This document shows positions 7,735 to 14,801 of a DNA stretch of 22,963 nt, in pieces. The notes below the pieces were generated by a model. The model did no database searches. It worked only from the letters and a program-made list of their open reading frames with translations, and was not told where the DNA came from. Made by a program: the position numbers and the translations under genes. The stretch is from a virus: positions 1-22,963 of IMG/VR virus record IMGVR_UViG_3300046796_000317, one strand, 5' to 3'. Position 1 is the first letter of the stretch; every line of letters starts with the position of its first letter.

Positions 7735-8583
7735 GTGACCGGGTGGGTGAAGCTCCATCGGAAGTTGCTCGGCAGCGCCATTTTCGCCGACGACTTTTTG
7801 ACGAGACTTTGGATATGGTGTTTGCTACGGGCGCACCACGCGGACCGGCCACTGCTAGGGAAAGGGACGTTGCGCGCGGGGTCGTTCGAGACGACTCGCG
7901 AGCTGGGCGGCGAGGCACTGAACGTCAGTCAATTCAAGTTCTATCGCGGACTAAAATGTCTGAAAAGCGCACAGATGATTTCCACAAAAGTGCACAGGAA
8001 AACGACCATCGTAACCGTGCTGAAATGGGGCGTTTATCAGGGTTTGGACGCCGACGACCCGGAAGAGCGCACAGCAGAAAACGCGAAAACGCGCGCGCCA
8101 GGCGCGCGCCAGGCGCACACGAAGCGCACAGCTATAAGAGAGAAGAATGGAAAGAATGGAAAGAACCCCCCATCCCCCCGCAAGCGGGGGGCGGGTTCTT
8201 CTTATGGTTCACAGAACGGCAAACCCGACCCGATCGACGAACTCCTCGACGCCTGGCTCGTGGTCTACCGCGGGCCGCACAAACGGGGGGAGAGCACCGA
8301 GCTCCGCGACGGGTTCGCCGAGCTGATGCGCCACGGCTGGACCGACGACGCGATCCGGCTCGCGATCACCGACCGCACCCGCACCCGCACCGAGTGGCCC
8401 TCGACGTTCTTCGCCCGGCTCATGAAGGGCCGGCCCGCGGGGACGCCGCCGCCGGAGTCGATGCAAGAGCGGACCGCGAAGATCGCCGCCAAGCGCCAGG
8501 CCCAGGCCGAGCACGATCGCGCGATCGAGGCCGAGCGCGACCAGGTCCTCGAAACCCTCAACAAGAGGAAAACCCGATCATGA
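7735..8583 (+). CDS. O-like phage replication protein (replisome organiser)
   Basis: 282 residues from GTG 7735, chosen because GAAGGAG (7721-7727) lies 7 bases upstream and the family start GWVKLHRKLLGSAIF follows directly. Residues 1-105 form a winged-helix DNA-binding domain typical of phage replication initiators (LTRLWIWCLLRAHH, then RELGGEALNVSQFKFYRGLK). Residues 110-165 are a basic, low-complexity linker. Residues 165-282 form a helical C-terminal domain (ELLDAWLVVYRGP, RDGFAELMRHGWTDDAIRLA) that may contact the host helicase or loader. The linker-coding DNA holds several direct repeats and a strong hairpin, the position of the origin within lambda O. The stop overlaps the next ATG. 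Confidence 0.75.
   Translation: MTGWVKLHRKLLGSAIFADDFLTRLWIWCLLRAHHADRPLLGKGTLRAGSFETTRELGGEALNVSQFKFYRGLKCLKSAQMISTKVHRKTTIVTVLKWGVYQGLDADDPEERTAENAKTRAPGARQAHTKRTAIREKNGKNGKNPPSPRKRGAGSSYGSQNGKPDPIDELLDAWLVVYRGPHKRGESTELRDGFAELMRHGWTDDAIRLAITDRTRTRTEWPSTFFARLMKGRPAGTPPPESMQERTAKIAAKRQAQAEHDRAIEAERDQVLETLNKRKTRS
7966..8131. repeat. Direct-repeat cluster inside the replication gene (possible origin)
   Basis: Three exact copies of AGCGCACAG at 7966-7974, 8066-8074 and 8123-8131. Between the second and third are tandem AAAACGCG x2 (8078-8093) and tandem GCGCGCCAGGC x2 (8093-8114). Just downstream, AAGAATGGA is repeated in tandem before a hairpin at 8161-8200. These lie in the part encoding the interdomain linker. 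By analogy with lambda, whose origin iterons are inside gene O, they may be the origin. This is inference; repeats and positions are seen directly. Confidence 0.5.
8161..8200 (+). other. Strong terminator-like hairpin within the replication gene
   Basis: Nested inverted repeat: AAGAACCC (8161-8168) pairs with GGGTTCTT (8193-8200), and inside it CCCCCCGC (8174-8181) pairs with GCGGGGGG (8184-8191). A T-rich stretch, TTCTTCTT, overlaps the right arm and continues past it, so in RNA it resembles an intrinsic terminator, yet it lies in frame inside an open gene. It may be an origin stem or an attenuator. Confidence 0.6.
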
Positions 8584-8789
8584 CCGACCAGGAACGCGCC
8601 GCGCTTCAGCGCGGCGATCGCGTGGTTGTTCGGATGGACGACGGCACGGAACGCAACTTTTTTGTGAAGTACGAGCCTTGGGTTCTTGCCCACGGCACCG
8701 CGTTGATCGGTCTGGACGGGATCGTCGGCGGCTACCTGCTTTCACGGGTCGTGAGGAAATGCCACCCCTTAACAAGAGGAAAACCCGAT
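8560..8789 (+). repeat. Duplicated 19-base translation leader
   Basis: AACAAGAGGAAAACCCGAT occurs exactly at 8560-8578 and 8771-8789, each time carrying the ribosome binding site (AAGAGGA) of the following gene (starts at 8580 and 8788). The copies flank the 8580-8810 gene, which therefore looks like a cassette that could be gained or lost by recombination between them. Confidence 0.85.
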
Positions 8790-8810
8790 GACACTGCGAC
8801 AACAGATTGA
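8580..8810 (+). CDS. Small hypothetical protein, beta-rich
   Basis: 76 residues, starting at ATG 8580 in a 4-base overlap with the replication gene and using AAGAGGA (8563-8569). RGDRVVVRMDDGTERNFFVK followed by a hydrophobic run, LIGLDGIVGGYLLSRVV, suggests a small SH3-like barrel. No function is recognised. The 19-base leader in front of it is repeated in front of the next gene. Confidence 0.6.
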   Translation: MTDQERAALQRGDRVVVRMDDGTERNFFVKYEPWVLAHGTALIGLDGIVGGYLLSRVVRKCHPLTRGKPDDTATTD

Positions 8811-9048
8811 CCACGCCCTCGGCGGCCTGGTCGGCGACCTCGACCAGCAGCACGCCCTATGCGTCGAGCTGATCGCCGCGCTACACCACCAGCCGCGCAG
8901 GCTCAGCGTGCTTTGCGGACGGGTCGCCCGGCTGGCCGACAGCGCGGACCCGGTGGCGGAAGCGCTCGGCCACTTCGCCGCGCTCGGGATCTTCCAATCG
9001 CTCATCACGCAAATGACGCCGACGCCGACCGACACGGAAGGAACGTGA
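8788..9048 (+). CDS. Small helical hypothetical protein
   Basis: 86 residues from ATG 8788 with AAGAGGA 7 bases upstream; it overlaps the previous gene by 23 bases. The whole product is predicted helical (LRQQIDHALGGLVGDLDQQH, VELIAALHHQ, VARLADSADPVAEALGHFAA) with a short disordered tail. Unrecognised. It is followed closely by the methylase gene. Confidence 0.6.
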   Translation: MTLRQQIDHALGGLVGDLDQQHALCVELIAALHHQPRRLSVLCGRVARLADSADPVAEALGHFAALGIFQSLITQMTPTPTDTEGT

Positions 9049-9049
9049 A

Positions 9050-9901
9050 ATGCAAATCAACGCGCTCATGCCCTGGGCCGGCGCCAAGCGCACCCAGGCC
9101 GATCGGATCGTGCAGCAGCTCGGGCCCCACTCGGCCTATTGGGAACCGTTCTGCGGCTCGGCCGCGGTGCTGCTCGCCAAGCCGCCGGCGACGATGGAAA
9201 CCGTCAACGATCTGCACGGCGATTTGATTAACTTCGCCCGCTGGGTTCAATCGGACCAATGGGTCGAGTTGTACGATCGGCTGCGGCGGACGCTGTTCGT
9301 CGCGGAGCTGTGGAACGCGTCGGCGGAATATTGTCTGAAAGAGGCTTTCGCGCCAACGCTCGACCGGGCGTATCACTATTTCGTCTACTGCTGGGCCGGC
9401 CGCAACGGATCCGCCGGCACAAAGTCGGGTCAGGGTTTTTGCGTGCGGTACACGTCGAACGGCGGCTCGCCCGGCACGCGCATGGTCGGCGCCGTCGACT
9501 CGATGCCCGAATGGCACGAGCGCCTGCGACCGGTGATTATCCTGAACCTCGACGGGTTCGGCATGGTGGCGCGAATCGAGGACAAGCTCGGCTCGGTCGT
9601 GTACGTCGACCCGCCCTATCTCAAAAAATCATTCAAGTACACGCACGACTTCGCCGCCGGCGATCACGCGCGGCTTGCGTCGCTCCTGTCCCAGTTCACG
9701 CAAACGCGGATTGTCGTGTCGTATTACGATCACCCGGACCTGGTGGCGCTCTACCGCGGATGGACGATAATCCCGCTCGACGTGACGAAGGGCCTGGGCA
9801 ACGCGGGGCGGCGCGATGAGGGCGGCGCGGTGGCCGCTCCCGAGGTCCTGCTCGTGAACGGGCCGGCGATCGACGACGCCGGCGGCATGTTCGGGGGGTG
9901 A
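9050..9901 (+). CDS. D12-class N6-adenine DNA methyltransferase
   Basis: DNA adenine methylase of the Dam/D12 class, transferring a methyl group from S-adenosylmethionine to adenine N6; 283 residues. Motifs: the N-terminal PWAGAKR (8-14), SAM-binding YWEPFCGSAAVLL (30-42, FxGxG-like with FCGSA), ETVNDLHGDLINFAR (51-65), and catalytic VYVDPPY (184-190). SYYDHPDLVALY follows as in the family. GGAAGGA (9036-9042) supports ATG 9050. Phages use such enzymes to evade host restriction or time packaging. The recognition site cannot be told from the sequence. Confidence 0.93.
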   Translation: MQINALMPWAGAKRTQADRIVQQLGPHSAYWEPFCGSAAVLLAKPPATMETVNDLHGDLINFARWVQSDQWVELYDRLRRTLFVAELWNASAEYCLKEAFAPTLDRAYHYFVYCWAGRNGSAGTKSGQGFCVRYTSNGGSPGTRMVGAVDSMPEWHERLRPVIILNLDGFGMVARIEDKLGSVVYVDPPYLKKSFKYTHDFAAGDHARLASLLSQFTQTRIVVSYYDHPDLVALYRGWTIIPLDVTKGLGNAGRRDEGGAVAAPEVLLVNGPAIDDAGGMFGG

Positions 9902-9904
9902 CTC

Positions 9905-10387
9905 GTGACCGCGACGCCCGATACCGTTGTCGTCAACCTGCCCTGGCCACCGAGCGACAACAACTATTTCAAACCGTTTATTGTGAAGGGCCGGCCCGCG
10001 ATCTTCACCACCGGCGAGGGGCAGCGCTATCAGAAACAGGTCAGGGCGATCATCGCGAAGGCCGGCGTCGAAATGTTCTTCGGCCGGCTGCGGGTCGCGA
10101 TCAACGCCTGGCCGCCCGATCGGAAAAAGGACGGCAGTCTGAATCGAAACCGGCGCGACATTCAGAACATCCTGAAATGCCTGCTCGACGCGCTGGAAAA
10201 GAGCGGCGCATACAAGAACGACAGCCAGATCGACCAGCTCGAAATCTGCCGGCAGACGCCGTTCGGCGAGGGCTCGGTCGAGGTGTCGATCCGCGAGTTG
10301 CCCGGTGACCCGAGTCTGTTTGACGGATCGGAGGACGACGATGCCCGACCAGCCGAAACTCGGGACGGAGAAGCTCCGCCGTTTTGA
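9905..10387 (+). CDS. rusA: RusA-like Holliday junction resolvase
   Basis: Homolog of phage RusA, a homodimeric endonuclease that cuts Holliday junctions; 160 residues from GTG 9905. Family features: WPPSDNNYF near the start (14-22), then RRDIQNILKCLLDAL (83-97) and GAYKNDSQI (101-109). In E. coli RusA the essential aspartates are D70, D72 and D91. Here the first (D85) and last (D106) appear kept, but the second falls on Gln87 (RRDIQN against the usual RRDLDN). An acidic C-terminal tail extends about 30 residues beyond the core. It overlaps the next gene by 47 bases. Confidence 0.85.
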   Translation: MTATPDTVVVNLPWPPSDNNYFKPFIVKGRPAIFTTGEGQRYQKQVRAIIAKAGVEMFFGRLRVAINAWPPDRKKDGSLNRNRRDIQNILKCLLDALEKSGAYKNDSQIDQLEICRQTPFGEGSVEVSIRELPGDPSLFDGSEDDDARPAETRDGEAPPF

Positions 10388-10706
10388 CGACGACGGGTGT
10401 GAGCGGCGCGAGCGCCTCGACGCGATCGCCCTGTGCCCGAAGTGCGGCGCCGACGTTCTCTGTTGGGCCGATACCGAAGAGTGGACGGAAGGCGACGACG
10501 GCCGCTGGCACCACTCCGGCTATGGCGGCGCGATGGGTGTTTGCGAGAAATGCAATCTTCTGATTGCCGATTGTCTAGCGGACGGCTTCCAAGTGTTCGA
10601 CCTGCGGAGAGTGGCGAAGGAGGACGACGATACACCCGACCCGCTCGACGGCGACGACGAGCGCGTGGCTCGCGGATCGACGGACCCGGACGGACCACAG
10701 TTTTAG
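10341..10706 (+). CDS. Zinc-ribbon hypothetical protein
   Basis: 121 residues from ATG 10341, supported by GGAGG at 10329-10333, although the start lies 47 bases inside the rusA gene. Two CxxC pairs, CPKCGAD and CEKCN, flank a stretch with WTEGDDGRWHHSGYGG, giving a zinc ribbon. The C-terminus is acidic and disordered (KEDDDTPDPLDGDDE). Function unknown. Confidence 0.6.
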   Translation: MPDQPKLGTEKLRRFDDDGCERRERLDAIALCPKCGADVLCWADTEEWTEGDDGRWHHSGYGGAMGVCEKCNLLIADCLADGFQVFDLRRVAKEDDDTPDPLDGDDERVARGSTDPDGPQF

Positions 10707-10750
10707 TCAAACCATTTCAACCCCAACCGAAATCTGCGGAGAGTGGCGAA
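10602..10750 (+). repeat. 17-base direct repeat, one copy at a gene start
   Basis: CTGCGGAGAGTGGCGAA occurs at 10602-10618, inside the zinc-ribbon gene, and again at 10734-10750, where GGAGAG is the ribosome binding site and the final A begins the next ATG. Spacing is 132 bases. It may mark an old duplication or a recombination junction. Confidence 0.8.
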
Positions 10751-11016
10751 TGATTCCGAGTGAGCGCGAAAACCCGAACGGGTTGCACCAACGGTACACC
10801 GTCGCAAAAGCCAACGGCGAGCCGACCGACCCGCGCGCCGTCTACTTCGTGCTGCGCCTCGACGGGTTCGCCGACGACGCGGCGCACCTGCAAGCGTGCC
10901 GCGCCGCGGCTAGAGGCTACGTCGAAGAGGCCGAGCGTGGTCGCGCGCCATGGCTGCAACTGATGGCCCAAGAATTGAAACGCCTCTTGGATTATTTCGA
11001 GTCTGGTCAAATGTGA
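10750..11016 (+). CDS. Conserved-looking small phage protein
   Basis: 88 residues, ATG 10750, with GGAGAG 6 bases upstream. The layout ENPNGLHQRYTVAKANGEPT, then AVYFVLRLDG, then AHLQACRAAARGYV is one I associate with small hypothetical phage proteins of unknown role. Mostly a strand pair followed by two helices. No catalytic motif. Confidence 0.6.
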   Translation: MIPSERENPNGLHQRYTVAKANGEPTDPRAVYFVLRLDGFADDAAHLQACRAAARGYVEEAERGRAPWLQLMAQELKRLLDYFESGQM

Positions 11017-11045
11017 CCCCAACCCCCGAAAGGACCCCGTGACCA

Positions 11046-11540
11046 ATGGCGAAGCGAAGAATGAATTTGATCGTCAAGTTCGGCGGCCTGTCCGTCGGCG
11101 AGTCGACGGCCCGCCTGGGCGTCGCGGTCGCCCGCGAGAACCTCGACCTGGACGACGCCGACGCCTCACTGTGCGGCCGGCGGTTGACGGCAACGATCAT
11201 CGGCCGATCGGTGGGCACGGCCAACGGCGACCAGACGGCGCTGCCCGGCATGGAGGCCGAGGACGCGAAGATCGACGGCGTGTTCGACGTTAAGAAGTTC
11301 GGCGTCACGGCGAGCCGGATCACGTTCGGCCTGACGGCGAACCTGAAGGACATCGACATATCGACCCTGAGCCATTTCCCCACGCGCGAAGGCGAGTTGC
11401 GGATCGACAAGATCGGGCCGCTGCCGGACGGCGACGACGAGGACGACGAGGACGACGACGGCGACGAGGACCCGAAGGACGAGGCCGAACCGCCGGCGAC
11501 CCGCGGCCGGCCGCGGCGCAAGACCGAGGCGACACCCTGA
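11046..11540 (+). CDS. Hypothetical protein with acidic tail
   Basis: 164 residues. Residues 1-118 look like an alpha/beta domain (MNLIVKFGGLSVGESTARLG, then LTATIIGRSV, then FDVKKFGVTASRITFGLTAN). Residues 128-150 are almost all Asp and Glu, encoded by a GAC/GAG tract, and the end is basic (RGRPRRKTEATP). An acidic tail of this kind can mimic DNA or recruit partners, but nothing fixes a role. AAAGGA lies about 12 bases upstream of the ATG. Confidence 0.6.
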   Translation: MAKRRMNLIVKFGGLSVGESTARLGVAVARENLDLDDADASLCGRRLTATIIGRSVGTANGDQTALPGMEAEDAKIDGVFDVKKFGVTASRITFGLTANLKDIDISTLSHFPTREGELRIDKIGPLPDGDDEDDEDDDGDEDPKDEAEPPATRGRPRRKTEATP

Positions 11541-11643
11541 GCCACGGCGGGGCGCGGGTGGGCGGTGCTTGTGGGAAGTGTCCGCCCTGCGGTTGGGACC
11601 GCGCCCCGCTGGCGTTCAACAGCAACCCGAGGAGCGAAACGCG

Positions 11644-12801
11644 ATGGCCGAAACATCGAAAATCCAGTGGACCGATTCGACATTCAATCCCTGGGAAGGA
11701 TGTTCCAAGGTGTCGCCCGGCTGCCAGAACTGTTACGCCGAGGCCCGGGCCAACCGCTGGAAGTCGGTGCAGTGGGGCCCGCACGGCACCCGCCGCGTCG
11801 CGGCCGAATCGAAATGGGAAGAACCGTTCAAGTGGTCCCGCGACGCCGCGGCCGCCGGCGAGCGGCGCCGGGTGTTCTGCGCGTCGCTCGCGGACGTGTT
11901 CGAGGATTGGAAAGGGCCGATGGTCAACGCGAAGGGCGACGTCCTTTGGCACAAGAGCGGAGCAATCGTCAGGGCGGGTCAGACGACGCCAGCGCTCGTC
12001 CTGGGGGAACGGCCGGCCACGATGAACGACGTGCGAACGCTACTCTGGCAGACGATCGACGCCACGCCGAACCTCGACTGGCTGCTGCTGACAAAGCGGC
12101 CTGAGAACGTCCTGCGCTTCGTCTACGATGCGTGGTGCAAGCGCGTGCCGGGGCATGTGTCCCAAAACGAAGGCGACGGCCGACGCTGGCATTTCCCGCC
12201 CAACGTCTGGCTGGGCGTCTCGGTCGAGGATCAACAGCGGGCCGACGAGCGGATCCCGATCCTGTTGTCGATCCCCGCGGCGCTGCGGTTCCTGTCGATC
12301 GAGCCGCAGCTCGGGCCGGTCGACCTGACCAGGGTTGACGGCAAACGAGAGGGTAAATTCAACGCATTCACGGGCCGGCTGGATCACTGGAAAGGCGTCA
12401 GAGTTCACCCAAAGGGAATTGATTGGGTGATCGTCGGCGGCGAGAGCGGCCCCGGCGCCCGGCCGTTCGACCTGGCCTGGGCGCGTTCGCTCCGCGACCA
12501 GTGCGCCGCGGCTCGCGTGGCGTTCTTCATGAAGCAGGCCGGGGCGCGTCCGTACACGATGGAGCAAGATCCGACCTACGCCTGCGAGCATGAGGAGGAA
12601 CGGACGCTGCGCCTGCTCGACCGCAAGGGCGGCGACCTGGCCGAGCTGCCCGAGGACCTGCGCGTGCGGCAGTTCCCGCGGGCCGCGGTTCGCGCGTGCC
12701 GCGTGTGCCGTTGCACCGACGCCGACTGCTCGGGTTGCATCGCGCGAACCGGCGAGCCGTGCCACTGGGTCGAGGCGGATCTCTGCTCGGCGTGCGTGTG
12801 A
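11644..12801 (+). CDS. DUF5131 (phage Gp37/Gp68) protein with Cys-rich C-terminus
   Basis: 385 residues from ATG 11644 (GAGGAG at 11629-11634). The N-terminus IQWTDSTFNPWEGCSKVSPG followed by CQNCYAE gives a C-x6-C-x2-C cluster (C20, C27, C30), the hallmark of DUF5131, a family often described as radical-SAM-like. Further family blocks are FCASLADVFEDW, LLLTKRPEN, VWLGVSVEDQ, RFLSIEPQLGP, and WVIVGGESGPGARPFD then FFMKQAG. Residues from about 350 add a second module, CRVCRCTDADCSGC, HWVEADLCSAC, probably a zinc-binding extension. Known homologs occur in phages and mobile elements without a settled reaction. Its position before ParB-like and ABC-GNAT genes suggests nucleic acid modification. 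Confidence 0.85.
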   Translation: MAETSKIQWTDSTFNPWEGCSKVSPGCQNCYAEARANRWKSVQWGPHGTRRVAAESKWEEPFKWSRDAAAAGERRRVFCASLADVFEDWKGPMVNAKGDVLWHKSGAIVRAGQTTPALVLGERPATMNDVRTLLWQTIDATPNLDWLLLTKRPENVLRFVYDAWCKRVPGHVSQNEGDGRRWHFPPNVWLGVSVEDQQRADERIPILLSIPAALRFLSIEPQLGPVDLTRVDGKREGKFNAFTGRLDHWKGVRVHPKGIDWVIVGGESGPGARPFDLAWARSLRDQCAAARVAFFMKQAGARPYTMEQDPTYACEHEEERTLRLLDRKGGDLAELPEDLRVRQFPRAAVRACRVCRCTDADCSGCIARTGEPCHWVEADLCSACV

Positions 12802-12814
12802 CCGAGGGCCAGGA

Positions 12815-13066
12815 ATGAAAAAGCTCATCCGCGACATGACCGAACCGGAGCTGCGGGCGTTCTTCAACGGCATCGCGGCCTGGCTCGAAAACGCACTGCC
12901 GCCCGGCCCCAGCGCGAAGGGGAAATGCCTCTTCGCGCTCCTGGTGACCGACACCCTGGAGCCGGGGATCGCCCAGTACGCGAGCAACGTGCAGCGGGCC
13001 GACATGGTCAAGATGCTCCGCGAGACGGCCGATCGACTCGAAAACCGTGAGGACGTGCCCCGGTGA
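12815..13066 (+). CDS. Small helical hypothetical protein
   Basis: 83 residues from ATG 12815. Predicted all-helical: LIRDMTEPELRAFFNGIAAW, then PSAKGKCLFALLVTDTLEPG, then VKMLRETADRLENRE. It starts 13 bases after the DUF5131 gene and its stop overlaps the next GTG start (GTGA, 13063-13066). Unrecognised. Confidence 0.6.
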   Translation: MKKLIRDMTEPELRAFFNGIAAWLENALPPGPSAKGKCLFALLVTDTLEPGIAQYASNVQRADMVKMLRETADRLENREDVPR

Positions 13067-13689
13067 AAAACCGCCCCAAGTCGCCGCGAAAACCGCCCCC
13101 GAAACCGCCGACCGAACCGGCGAATCCGACACCTAAAAAAGGGGCGGGCCGCCCGGCCCTCCGGCTGGAATGGCGAACGCCCGCGGAGCTGGCCGATAAC
13201 CCGGCCAACTGGCGCGTCCACCCCGACGCGCAGATCGCGGCCCTGACCGACGTCGTCGCCGAGGTCGACTGGGCCGGCGCGTGCCTCTACAACGAACGGA
13301 CCAAACGCCTGATCGACGGCCACGCCCGTAAGAAGATCGCGGTCGAGCAGGGGGTGAAGCGGGTGCCGGTGCTGGTCGGCTCGTGGTCGAAGGAGCAGGA
13401 GGCGAAGATCCTCGCCACGCTGGACCCCTTGAGCGCGATGGCGACCGCCGACGCCGACAAGCTCAATGCGCTCTTGGAGTCGGTGCAGACCGACTCGGAG
13501 CCGCTCACCCGGCTGTTGGAGAAACTGGCGAAGGCCAACCCGATCAACGACGGGTCCGCCGGCGACCAGTCCGGCGACCTCGACGAGAAATTCCACATCC
13601 TGGTCGAGTGTCGAACCGAGCGGCAACAGGCGACCTTACTCAAACGGTTTGCAAAGGAGGGGTTGACGTGCCGCAGTTTGATCTCGTGA
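13063..13689 (+). CDS. ParB-like nuclease-domain protein
   Basis: 208 residues from GTG 13063. After a basic, proline-rich leader (1-30) comes a ParB/Srx-type domain: LADNPANWRVHPDAQIAALT, then LYNERTKRLIDGHARKKIA (box II, LIDGHAR at 83-89), then VPVLVGSW and EQEAKILATLD. In many phage relatives this domain is followed by a DNA methylase; here that is absent and only the small C-terminal domain FHILVECRTERQQATLLKRF remains (residues 177-196). Such proteins are thought to bind or nick DNA and to pair with modification enzymes. Its end overlaps the ABC-GNAT gene by 22 bases. Confidence 0.75.
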   Translation: MKNRPKSPRKPPPKPPTEPANPTPKKGAGRPALRLEWRTPAELADNPANWRVHPDAQIAALTDVVAEVDWAGACLYNERTKRLIDGHARKKIAVEQGVKRVPVLVGSWSKEQEAKILATLDPLSAMATADADKLNALLESVQTDSEPLTRLLEKLAKANPINDGSAGDQSGDLDEKFHILVECRTERQQATLLKRFAKEGLTCRSLIS

Positions 13690-14801
13690 GATCGGTTGCC
13701 GTGAAACGATCGCCGCGGGTCCTTCAGCTCGAAGGGTTGTTCGACGTCCCGCCGACGACTCGCAGCAGTCAGTCCTGGAAAATCGACTTGCCGATCGAGG
13801 ACGGCAAGCCGTGGAACATCGGTTTGATCGTGGGCCCGTCCGGCAGCGGCAAGTCGACCGTGGCCCGCTCGGCGTTCGCCGATCACCTGGTCGAGGGATA
13901 CCACTGGCCCGCGGACAAGTCGATCGTCGACGCCTTCCCGGCAAAGATGGGGATCAAAGAGATTGTGGGCGCGTTGTCGTCGGTCGGTTTTTCGTCGCCG
14001 CCGGCGTGGCTGCGGCCGTTCGCGTGCCTGTCGAACGGCGAGCAGTTCCGCGCGACGATGGCCCGCGCCCTGGCCGAGTCGCCCGACCTGTGCGTGATGG
14101 ACGAATTCACGTCGGTGGTCGATCGCACCGTCGCCCAGGTCGGCAGCGCGGCGATCGCCAAGAGCGTGCGCCGGGCCGGGAAACAGTTCATCGCCGTAAC
14201 GTGCCACTTCGACGTCCTCGACTGGCTGCAACCGGATTGGGTTTTGGAAATGCCGCTCGGGACCTTCACCCGGAGGTTGCTTCGACGACGCCCAAAAATC
14301 CGGCTCACGATTGCCCGCGTGCATCGTTCGTCTTGGCAACTATTCAAACACCATCACTATTTAGACACGTCGATTGCCCCGACGTCGCGGTCGTTCGTCG
14401 CGTTCGTGGGCGAGCGGCCGGTCGCGTTTACGGCCGTCGTTCACGCGATGGGAAAAGCCAACTATTGGCGCGAGCATCGCACCGTCTGCCTGCCCGACTT
14501 CCAGGGCGTGGGGATCGGCAACGCGCTGAGCGAATACGTGGCGAGCTTGTTTCAGGCGACGGGGAAAGCGTACGCCTCGACGACGTCGAGCCCGTCGATG
14601 ATCGGCCACCGGGCGCGGTCCCCGCTGTGGCTGTTGACGCGCAAGCCGGGACTGGCGGGCCGAGACACGTCGGAGAAAAAAAGGACGAGCGGGCGGACGG
14701 GCGGTTGGCCCATCCATCGCGCGACCACGCGATTGACGGCTGGCTTCCGCTACGTGGGGCCGGCGCGATTAGAGGAGGCGAGGCGCTTCGGGCTGATCTG
14801 A
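13668..14801 (+). CDS. ABC-type ATPase fused to a GNAT (Mom-like) acetyltransferase domain
   Basis: 377 residues from GTG 13668, with AAAGGAGGGG 5 bases upstream. Residues 45-200 are a complete ABC ATPase: Walker A GPSGSGKST (56-64), signature LSNGE (121-125), Walker B LCVMDE (141-146) and switch histidine H180. There is no membrane domain, so it is not a transporter. Residues 211-330 form a GNAT-like fold: WQLFKHHHYLDTS, VAFVGERPVAFTAVV, and the acetyl-CoA pyrophosphate loop LPDFQGVGIGNALSEYVA (QGVGIG at 279-284). The HHYL segment and REHR...LPDFQG pattern recall Mu Mom and its phage relatives, which modify adenine in DNA. A DNA-modifying role is inferred. Its last 33 bases overlap the convergent ASCH gene. 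Confidence 0.85.
   Translation: MPQFDLVRSVAVKRSPRVLQLEGLFDVPPTTRSSQSWKIDLPIEDGKPWNIGLIVGPSGSGKSTVARSAFADHLVEGYHWPADKSIVDAFPAKMGIKEIVGALSSVGFSSPPAWLRPFACLSNGEQFRATMARALAESPDLCVMDEFTSVVDRTVAQVGSAAIAKSVRRAGKQFIAVTCHFDVLDWLQPDWVLEMPLGTFTRRLLRRRPKIRLTIARVHRSSWQLFKHHHYLDTSIAPTSRSFVAFVGERPVAFTAVVHAMGKANYWREHRTVCLPDFQGVGIGNALSEYVASLFQATGKAYASTTSSPSMIGHRARSPLWLLTRKPGLAGRDTSEKKRTSGRTGGWPIHRATTRLTAGFRYVGPARLEEARRFGLI

Noticed and set aside
12040-13626. Long minus-strand reading frame opposite DUF5131 and ParB-like genes
   Set aside because: Shadow of convincing plus-strand genes; no recognisable domain or ribosome site.
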